From CAZBBC01 sp964489835 (GTDB lineage Bacteria > Calditrichota > Calditrichia > JAJRVZ01): 5,704 bases of DNA. The notes beneath the pieces are model-generated. The model was given only the letters and a program-made list of their open reading frames with translations, searched no databases and was not told the DNA's origin. The DNA lies in NCBI GenBank assembly GCA_964489835.1, contig CAZBBC010000216.1:1-5704 (forward strand), given 5' to 3'. Shown here piece after piece: positions 1-5,369 of the stretch. Numbering within the stretch: the first letter of the stretch is position 1; every line of letters starts with the position of its first letter. The position numbers and the translations under genes were made by a program.

Positions 1-23
1 ATAAAACATATATTTTTTGAAGA

Positions 24-60
24 AATGTCCAATGTCAAATGACAAATGTCAAATCAAATC
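24..60. repeat. Short degenerate heptamer tandem repeat
   Basis: Four consecutive 7-base units (AATGTCC, AATGTCA, AATGACA, AATGTCA) are followed by the shortened copies AATCA and AATC. The centre contains the dyad TGTCA-AA-TGACA. The repeat lies just beyond the 3' end of the PrsW-like gene, whose stop codon is at 86-88. No T-run follows it on the minus strand, so it is not a classic terminator. It looks like intergenic low-complexity sequence. Bases 1-23 and 61-85 hold nothing I can identify. Confidence 0.6.
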
Positions 61-85
61 CCGGTTACAAAGCCCCAATATCAAT

Positions 86-1111
86 TTAAATCGGTTTCTG
101 GTCTAGAAAATACAATTGCCATAAATCACGCGTATTGGTGCGAAACACAGTACTTAATGCTAATTTACCTGTTTTGCCAATACTTTTATCTAAATATCGG
201 AACTCAGTATATTTTTCTCTTATTTCTTCATCAATGGTAGCTTTATATCCATGCTCACGCATGATCAATATGCCTTTTACACAGAGGGCCAGTTCTAAGT
301 AAATGCGCATATAACAGATCATATCCGCTACAATTTCTCCCGGAAATTTCGATTTCAGTTCCAAAAGATAAAACCCAATTTTGGTATTTAATATATTACC
401 GGTTGTAATATACTCTAACAGTTCAAAATCGGTGTCCAGACTGAGTTCAAGCCATCTCCGCAGTTTTTTTTCACTTTGATTAAAGGTGAAAAATAAAAAG
501 GCTGGTAAAACGATCAGTTGTACCAGTGTCATTAAAAGCGGATTGAGTGGGAAATGATTAAAAAGTGAATGAATAAAGATAGCTACCAATAATCCCGGGA
601 TATATAGATAAAATATTTCCGACTCAAAACGCTCGGTGATGTTTCTGGACATAATTGCAAATATAGCGGTTGTGCCGCCATGCATGACGGCTGTGCCCAA
701 TCCACGAACAACCCAAAGCAGTAACTGACTGTTCTCCAAGGATTGCATGTATAATATATTTTCCACAAACGCGAAACCCGCGCCAGCCGCAAAACCAAAT
801 ATCGCAGAATCTACCGTAAATCCTACCTTTTTACTCTTAATCAGAAAAACGATCGGGATCGCCTTTATTGTTTCTTCCAGGATTGGCGCGATATAGCGTG
901 AATACACCTTAACATCATTGAAATATGCTTCAATGAGCCACTGATTTAACAACAGGCAGATGAAAGCGACTCCTGCACCGCTTAAAATAACTAAAATAAT
1001 GGAATGAAGTTTGAGCAGTTTAAAACTGTCAAGAATAGTCAGGGCGAATAAGAATATAAACACCGGAAGAAAATTGAAGATTATCTGCAATAAATAAATA
1101 AAAACATCCAT
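86..1111 (-). CDS. PrsW-family intramembrane metalloprotease with C-terminal soluble extension
   Basis: This is a polytopic inner-membrane protein. Numbering is from the upstream ATG at 1117, which gives 343 residues. The PrsW/CPBP-type signature residues are present in order: APILEETIKAIPI with Glu81, Glu82 and Lys85; a glycine/alanine-rich helix ending FAFVEN with Glu119-Asn120; RGLGTAVMHGG with His146; and FIHSLFNHF with His183 and His188. In this family such residues sit inside membrane helices and bind the catalytic zinc. Bacillus subtilis PrsW makes the first cut in anti-sigma factor RsiW; the substrate here is unknown. Hydrophobic helices cover about residues 5-30, 38-58, 75-95, 103-125, 133-155, 167-186 and 193-212. 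Residues from about 213 form a mixed polar domain of about 130 residues that I do not recognise, beyond the part that carries the catalytic motifs. I chose the third codon (ATG at 1109-1111) as start because GGAG at 1118-1121 lies 6 bases upstream of it, but directly abuts the first ATG. The gene begins about 67 bases after the STAS gene on the same strand with no terminator between, so it is probably in the same operon. Confidence is high for the family and low for the substrate. Confidence 0.88.
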   Translation of the reverse strand: MDVFIYLLQIIFNFLPVFIFLFALTILDSFKLLKLHSIILVILSGAGVAFICLLLNQWLIEAYFNDVKVYSRYIAPILEETIKAIPIVFLIKSKKVGFTVDSAIFGFAAGAGFAFVENILYMQSLENSQLLLWVVRGLGTAVMHGGTTAIFAIMSRNITERFESEIFYLYIPGLLVAIFIHSLFNHFPLNPLLMTLVQLIVLPAFLFFTFNQSEKKLRRWLELSLDTDFELLEYITTGNILNTKIGFYLLELKSKFPGEIVADMICYMRIYLELALCVKGILIMREHGYKATIDEEIREKYTEFRYLDKSIGKTGKLALSTVFRTNTRDLWQLYFLDQKPI

Positions 1112-1117
1112 TAACAT

Positions 1118-1121
1118 CTCC
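1118..1121 (-). promoter_or_regulatory. Ribosome binding site of the PrsW-like gene, deciding its start
   Basis: The minus strand reads GCGGAGATGTTAATGGATG. GGAG touches the first ATG (1115-1117) but stands 6 bases from the second ATG (1109-1111), which is the normal spacing. The second ATG is therefore the more likely start. Confidence 0.6.
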
Positions 1122-1178
1122 GCTTAGATAAAAATATCAGTCGGTAGTTCAAGTGTCACGGTTTATTCAGGCAATCAG

Positions 1179-1466
1179 CTAGTCTTCAATTTCGAAAATG
1201 AGATCAAATCTTGCAATCATAAAAATTTCTTTTACATGATTATTCATCCCTTTTAATATAATTTGATCACCCTTTTCTTTTAAACGTTTTTGCACCATCA
1301 CCAGTATTCCCAGGCCGGCACTCGAGATATAATCCAGTTTTTCCAGATTAATGGTTACTGTTTCGTTAATTTGATTCAAAAAAGATCTTGCCTCGTCAGT
1401 CTGAGCAGCATCAAAGCGTCCAATCAATCGAATCTCCCGATTATCAGTATTATTAATCTCAAACAT
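1179..1466 (-). CDS. STAS-domain anti-sigma factor antagonist (RsbV/SpoIIAA type)
   Basis: This 95-residue protein is a single STAS domain and the normal length for the family. It should be a cytoplasmic partner-switch protein: unphosphorylated it binds the RsbW-like kinase and frees that kinase's target, and phosphorylation on a conserved serine breaks the binding. The N-terminal strand reads EIRLIGRFDAAQ. The phosphorylation loop is LDYISSAGLGIL. By alignment with SpoIIAA (MDSSGLG) the acceptor should be Ser49, with Ser48 in the place of the usual Asp and Ala50 in the place of the second Ser. This SSAG form is common in the family. The C-terminal helix has the usual hydrophobic pattern (VKEIFMIARFDLIFEI). 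The start is supported by AAGGA 6 bases upstream. The first 8 bases overlap the end of the RsbW-like gene, so the two are probably translationally coupled. No sigma factor or PP2C phosphatase is visible in the window. Confidence 0.93.
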   Translation of the reverse strand: MFEINNTDNREIRLIGRFDAAQTDEARSFLNQINETVTINLEKLDYISSAGLGILVMVQKRLKEKGDQIILKGMNNHVKEIFMIARFDLIFEIED

Positions 1467-1872
1467 AGGTATTCCTTAACTTTTTAACTAAAATAATTGT
1501 ACTGTTACGATCATTGTAATGATACTGTACATCATCCATCAATTTTTTTACCAGATAAAGACCCAGCTTCCCGACCGGACGATTCTCTATCGGCATCTTC
1601 AGATCATATACTTTTTGCTCTTCAATATTAAAGCGCTCAACATCGAAATCAGTAATTGATGTAATTAAGTGATCCTTTTTAAACTCAAGGGTGATCAAAA
1701 TCTTATGAGGATTATGGGGATGGAATTTGACGATATTTGTAAACAATTCTTCCAGGGCAAGGTTGAGAGAATAAGCGATACCTTCATCCAGTTGGAATTT
1801 ATTAACAAATCCGGAGACAAAAGTAAACACGTTCTCTAAATTATCTATTCGGCGTTCAAATTTTTTCTTCAT
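1459..1872 (-). CDS. RsbW/SpoIIAB-like serine kinase, anti-sigma factor (GHKL ATPase fold)
   Basis: This 137-residue protein has the size and motif order of the HATPase_c_2 anti-sigma kinases. In this family it binds a sigma factor or other target, and it phosphorylates its STAS antagonist with ATP. The N-box is LALEELFTNIVKF, with Glu42 as the catalytic/magnesium-binding position and Asn46. The G2 ATP-lid region is GKLGLYLVKKLMDDVQY, with Gly101 and Gly104, which is very typical. The G1 box is odd: DFDVERFN (from Asp75) keeps the Asp and the FN, but the expected Gly of DxG is Asp77. The start MKKKFERRIDNLENVF fits the usual N-terminal strand, though no good Shine-Dalgarno precedes it. It ends in TGA inside the start of the STAS gene, an 8-base overlap. 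That pairing with its natural antagonist supports the call. Its target is unknown. Confidence 0.92.
   Translation of the reverse strand: MKKKFERRIDNLENVFTFVSGFVNKFQLDEGIAYSLNLALEELFTNIVKFHPHNPHKILITLEFKKDHLITSITDFDVERFNIEEQKVYDLKMPIENRPVGKLGLYLVKKLMDDVQYHYNDRNSTIILVKKLRNTYV
1473..1477 (-). promoter_or_regulatory. Ribosome binding site of the STAS gene
   Basis: AAGGA lies 6 bases upstream of the ATG at 1464-1466, within the last codons of the RsbW-like gene. Ribosomes finishing the kinase at the TGA (1459-1461) could re-initiate on the overlapping ATG. Confidence 0.6.
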
Positions 1873-1899
1873 AAAAGGTATAATGATTGACCATGTGTT

Positions 1900-1908
1900 A
1901 TAATACCA
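1900..1908 (-). promoter_or_regulatory. Possible extended -10 promoter for the kinase/STAS/protease operon
   Basis: The minus strand reads TGGTATTAT, an extended -10 (TGn) followed by a -10-like hexamer, about 28-36 bases upstream of the kinase ATG. The -35 position (about 1923-1928) reads CCACCT and does not match the TTGACA consensus. The site is plausible by position and motif only; in AT-rich DNA such matches occur by chance. Confidence 0.25.
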
Positions 1909-1955
1909 GATACATTAAATTCAGGTGGTCTATAATTATATTGATTATGTCCAAT

Positions 1956-1977
1956 ATTACAGCGAAATAGCTGTAAT
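1956..1977. other. Perfect 8-bp inverted repeat between the surface-protein gene and the kinase operon
   Basis: ATTACAGC and GCTGTAAT flank a 6-base spacer (1964-1969). The hairpin starts 18 bases after the stop codon of the 974-residue gene and about 84 bases before the kinase start. It could end or protect the mRNA of the surface-protein gene, though no T-run follows on the minus strand (AATATTGG). It could also be an operator upstream of the kinase operon. The symmetry is seen directly; the role is inference. Confidence 0.5.
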
Positions 1978-1995
1978 CATTAATAATAATTTAAG

Positions 1996-4920
1996 TTATA
2001 ATATTTTTAATGAAATCATAAACTCTTTAGACAGATTTTTCTTTTTCTCAAAAGCAAGGGCATATCCCAATGAAAATGTCGTATGAAAACGTGACAATAG
2101 TATAAATTTAAAATCTACCTGAGTGCCAATATTATAAAAACTTCTTCTGTAATAATTGCTATCAATATTTGTAATAATTCCGGAGGAGAATAATGTTGGT
2201 CTGACCCAGGGACTATAAAAGATCGGAAATCCAAGACGTTTGAATCGAACCGGAGGCAGGGTCCATTCGATTAAAAGCTTTGTATAGTTAATACCGCCAA
2301 TTTCATTCAACTCAACACCAGGGAAACTATAATATTCTTTATATCGCTTTGACGGTAAATAGTCGATCCAATTATTGCCAAAACCGCCAAAATAAAAATT
2401 TGCAAAAGGCTCCTTTCTGTCACCATAGGAGTAACCCAGGGAACTTCTAATCCAGATGGAGGAATGATTTATTGGCAGAGCAAATCCATAATCAAAATTG
2501 TTATAAATGCGGGGATAAATTTTGTTATTTACATAATTTGCCTTAGACTCAACATACCATTCGAATCCTTTTTCATAAGTCACCGCTCCCAGTGATGCGG
2601 TCAGGTATTTATAATTAAAACTCAATTGGGCGGTGAGCAGTCTTTCAAAAGTGACACCAATATTTTGAAAATCAGGCAGTCTTTCCAAACCACCATAATG
2701 AGTTAGAGATACGGAATAATTCATGGTTCTGGGTTGGTCATACAGGAGCGTTTTATCGTAATTGATACCGAAGGAATATCCCTTTCGACCAACTTTTGTC
2801 GGACCAAAAAGATCGTAAAAATCGGCATAATTATATGTATAACTCAACTGCCAATTCATGTAACGATAATTCGCTGCCACATGCAGTTTCTCGTCATCCT
2901 GTAGAAGGTGGTTGGGAGAGTATGATCCGGTCAAATCAATACGATGTAATCCTATCGGATCTGAAAGATTAAACCGCAGTCCATAAGCCGGGAAGTTTTT
3001 ATAGCCTTCTACAATTGGATAGATCGATGAAATATTTAAACTTTTTAATCCCTCGTATTCACCGGAGTAAATTGTTAAAGAATCAAGGTTAATTGCAGCC
3101 GGTGAACCGATCATCCAGTTTTTTAATTGCGGATATTTCTCAATCACCCGCTGCCCTAAAAAATCTATGGCTCCGACATTTTCAACCGGTTTTGCCGGAA
3201 TCATGACCGGTTGAAATCCATTGATCGTATATTGTAAAACGATCAAAGAATCTGCTGAATAGACCACCGGATGAAAATAACCGGTTTCGCAATTACTGAT
3301 AATATCCATATCGTTTGAATCAACATCCCATCGATAAATATTTGAAACGCCGGAATAATATGACGAGCCATATAAAAATTTTCCATCCGGGGAGAATGAG
3401 AAATTGGCAGGAATACTTACATCGAAATCAAAAATTTTTTCCAGCGACTGATCACCATTCATCAGATCTTTCAGATTCATTTTTATCAGATGTTGTTTTC
3501 CACTAACTTCCGCGAATGCTGCTGAAAGGTATCTGCCATCCGCTGATATGTCTATGTTATAAATATCTTGTCCATAGGGCACCGAATATATTTGATTCCA
3601 TTCCTGGTAGGGATATGGAATCCGCACTAACGTTGATATTCCATTGAAGTGGCGAATACCCCATAAAGACCGGTCCGTTTTATTAAATGCCAAATCACCG
3701 GTTCTTATATCCTCAAGGAGTATTTTAGAATTTCCTGTTTTTATATCTACGGCAACGAGGTCCCGCCATTCATAATTATCCGTCGTATAAAATAAAGTAG
3801 CGGTCGATTGATCATAGGCCAACGAAGTCACTGTATATAAGGAAGCGCCTTTAATATCACATATTTTTTCAATATCACCGCTGTCAACATCAATGGCCGC
3901 CAGATGGGCAATTTGACCGGGGTACATGATCGCAGCATAAAGTTTTCTTTTTTGTGCATCAAAAAAAGGGCGTGAAACGGAACCCAGACCTATTTCAGTA
4001 ATGGGTACATAGGTTGTCAGGGAATTTCGCCGAATTAAGCGCAAATTATCCTGTTGAAATCGATTTTCCCATTGGACCCATTGATTCCAGGCTGCTTCAA
4101 GTGATAGACCATAAATGTCAGCAAACTGTGATGCGAAATAAGCCTTACTGCCCTCTGATCGGGAAATCCATTTAATAATGCTTTCCGGGCCATAATGATA
4201 GGCGAGATAACTAATAAAACGTGTACCGTAAAGATAGTAATTGACACCGACCTGAAAATCAACCTGTGTCACTTCTGATTCTAATCCGACCATATCATAA
4301 ATTCGGGAGCTATCCCGGATCATTGTTCTGAAAACCATCTCGTCATAAGCACCCAGGGCTCTTCCCAAACCTCCTGCCATCCAGGTTTCGAAGAATACGG
4401 CGGTTCCTTCATAATACCAAACCGGTGCATACATGCGTGGGTTGGTTAAATAGCCGTATATCATCGACATGGGATTATCTGAGGTTGGCAGGACTTTACC
4501 GAAAAATAATGAACGAAAAATTTTATCTCCTGGTGTGGCATCATCGGAGGTCACTATATGTAATACTTCATGGTTCATAATCCAGTTCATTCTTTCATTT
4601 GGAATTACCGTCTCAAAAGCATAATTGAATGGAGAGATACCAACAATAATATTATTTTTGGGAATCGCAAACGCTTTTGCATTTCCATAGTCGCCAAAAT
4701 CATGCATTAAGATCGTTATCTTTTCTGAGGGAATATAATTAAAGAGAGCAGTATGGAAATTTATGGCGTTTTCTACACAGCGACCCGCATGATCAACCAG
4801 ATACGAATGGGCATTCCCATAATAAATCAGCCGTTGTTGTTGTGTTTCCAAAACATTGAATTGTGCATACAACAATGAAATCAGTTGTGAAAATAGAATA
4901 ATTTTTAGAATAATTCTCAT
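1996..4920 (-). CDS. Exported HEVLH zinc peptidase fused to a beta-propeller-like region and an outer-membrane barrel
   Basis: This 974-residue protein starts with a classic signal peptide (MRIILKIILF, hydrophobic core, likely cut after LLYA at about residue 19). The N-terminal domain (about 25-300) carries MNHEVLHIV, a HExxH zinc site (His117, Glu118, His121). Fifty residues later comes WYYEGTAVFFE, where Glu171 is the likely third ligand, the gluzincin/peptidase MA-like arrangement. Residues about 310-580 are beta-rich with repeats of the type SADGRYL (459-465) and SPDGKFLYGSS (510-520), typical of TolB/WD40-like propellers. Residues about 640-974 are alternating aromatic/polar strands (NYRYMNWQLSYTYNYADFYD). 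Within them, FYFGGFGNNWIDYL and a following segment near 845-905 resemble Omp85/surface-antigen barrels. The protein should sit in the outer membrane with the peptidase and propeller on one side; which side cannot be read. The ATG has no Shine-Dalgarno (ACACACATTCC precedes it). Weak promoter-like TTGTCT and AATAAT at 4957-4962 and 4933-4938 would give a very short leader. Domain calls rest on motifs; the substrate is unknown. Confidence 0.85.
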   Translation of the reverse strand: MRIILKIILFSQLISLLYAQFNVLETQQQRLIYYGNAHSYLVDHAGRCVENAINFHTALFNYIPSEKITILMHDFGDYGNAKAFAIPKNNIIVGISPFNYAFETVIPNERMNWIMNHEVLHIVTSDDATPGDKIFRSLFFGKVLPTSDNPMSMIYGYLTNPRMYAPVWYYEGTAVFFETWMAGGLGRALGAYDEMVFRTMIRDSSRIYDMVGLESEVTQVDFQVGVNYYLYGTRFISYLAYHYGPESIIKWISRSEGSKAYFASQFADIYGLSLEAAWNQWVQWENRFQQDNLRLIRRNSLTTYVPITEIGLGSVSRPFFDAQKRKLYAAIMYPGQIAHLAAIDVDSGDIEKICDIKGASLYTVTSLAYDQSTATLFYTTDNYEWRDLVAVDIKTGNSKILLEDIRTGDLAFNKTDRSLWGIRHFNGISTLVRIPYPYQEWNQIYSVPYGQDIYNIDISADGRYLSAAFAEVSGKQHLIKMNLKDLMNGDQSLEKIFDFDVSIPANFSFSPDGKFLYGSSYYSGVSNIYRWDVDSNDMDIISNCETGYFHPVVYSADSLIVLQYTINGFQPVMIPAKPVENVGAIDFLGQRVIEKYPQLKNWMIGSPAAINLDSLTIYSGEYEGLKSLNISSIYPIVEGYKNFPAYGLRFNLSDPIGLHRIDLTGSYSPNHLLQDDEKLHVAANYRYMNWQLSYTYNYADFYDLFGPTKVGRKGYSFGINYDKTLLYDQPRTMNYSVSLTHYGGLERLPDFQNIGVTFERLLTAQLSFNYKYLTASLGAVTYEKGFEWYVESKANYVNNKIYPRIYNNFDYGFALPINHSSIWIRSSLGYSYGDRKEPFANFYFGGFGNNWIDYLPSKRYKEYYSFPGVELNEIGGINYTKLLIEWTLPPVRFKRLGFPIFYSPWVRPTLFSSGIITNIDSNYYRRSFYNIGTQVDFKFILLSRFHTTFSLGYALAFEKKKNLSKEFMISLKIL

Positions 4921-4984
4921 GGAATGTGTGTTATTATTGAACTTGAATTTGAACTAAGACAATGAATTTTTTGCCGGTTTTATT

Positions 4985-5296
4985 TCAGAAACAGATAAAA
5001 TCTATAAAATATACGATATCCGATACCGGAATCAATGGAAATAATTTACTTGGATAATTTATCTCCCGCAACAATACCACGCCTGAGGCGCTGCGCCTGT
5101 CACAGAGAACAAGTTTTATCGACCGGAAAGCAAGCGCTTTAATAGTGTTCAGACCAGGGATCTTGATAACAGATGAGTTTTTTAAACATAATTTTACAAT
5201 ATTGCCAATATCTTCCGTTTTGAAAAAACTATCATAGAATTTGATGAAAAAATCTACAATTTTAGCATAAAAAAAGGAGATACCTTTTCAACGCAT
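4985..5296 (-). other. Stop-free frame of 100 codons behind SD-ATG-CGT-TGA; possible decayed gene or chance
   Basis: The minus strand reads AAGGGAG, 5 bases, ATG (5294-5296), CGT, TGA (5288-5290). It then runs 100 codons with no stop until TGA at 4985-4987. The frame after the TGA begins KGISFFYAKIVDFFIKF and ends YFIDFICF. It has no ATG or GTG near its beginning, the first ATG is cut off after two codons, and the ATG itself lies in the loop of the terminator hairpin. I recognise no family in the translation. Part of it crosses the GC-rich hairpins, giving CDRRSASG, a stretch that looks like translated non-coding DNA. A gene broken by one nonsense change is possible; chance is about as likely. 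Confidence 0.2.
5080..5098. other. GC-rich overlapping hairpins sharing one arm
   Basis: The 19 bases CGCCTGAGGCGCTGCGCCT contain the arms CGCCT, AGGCG and CGCCT. The middle arm can pair with the left one (CGCC-TGA-GGCG) or with the right one (AGGCG-CTG-CGCCT), but not both at once. The block is strongly GC-rich inside AT-rich sequence, about 160 bases upstream of the surface-protein start. It could be a REP-like element or part of a leader structure; no function can be assigned. Confidence 0.4.
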
Positions 5297-5305
5297 GGTA
5301 TCTCC
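5269..5305 (-). terminator. Intrinsic terminator of the nonapeptide-repeat gene
   Basis: On the minus strand a perfect 9-bp stem GGAGATACC / GGTATCTCC (5297-5305 with 5276-5284) encloses a 12-base loop and is followed at once by seven Ts (5275-5269). It stands about 65 bases after the stop codon of the repeat gene. This is strong evidence that the repeat is transcribed on the minus strand. The other orientation has no comparable T-run, so it should not serve plus-strand transcripts. Confidence 0.85.
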
Positions 5306-5369
5306 CTTATTAAAAGAAAATCGTTTTATTTTAACTTATATAAAAAGATTTACCTTCCCACTTTTCTGC

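Larger units (their letters stand above)
4921..5369. other. Intergenic region of about 450 bases without a convincing gene
   Basis: The region lies between the start of the surface-protein gene and the stop of the repeat gene. It contains an intrinsic terminator (5269-5305), GC-rich overlapping hairpins (5080-5098) and a stop-free but start-less minus-strand frame (4988-5287). I see no tRNA, no insertion sequence ends and no strong promoter. It should contain the promoter of the surface-protein gene, most likely within its leftmost 100 bases. Confidence 0.6.

Noticed and set aside
46..240. Plus-strand 64-codon ORF
   Set aside because: It lies antisense over the end of the PrsW-like gene, starts inside the heptamer repeat and has no ribosome binding site or recognisable domain.
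583..798. Minus-strand 71-codon ORF
   Set aside because: It is an out-of-frame shadow inside the PrsW-like gene, whose own frame carries all the catalytic motifs.
1290..1487. Plus-strand 65-codon ORF
   Set aside because: It is antisense to the STAS gene, which has strong domain evidence.
3315..3506. Plus-strand 63-codon ORF
   Set aside because: It is antisense to the propeller region of the surface protein, with no start signal or domain.
4035..4262. Minus-strand 75-codon ORF
   Set aside because: It is out of frame within the peptidase-to-propeller part of the 974-residue gene.
4933..4962. Promoter (TTGTCT, 18 bases, AATAAT) for the surface-protein gene
   Set aside because: Matches to consensus are weak and the implied leader would be only a few bases; in this AT-rich stretch it is no better than chance, so it is mentioned only in the gene entry.
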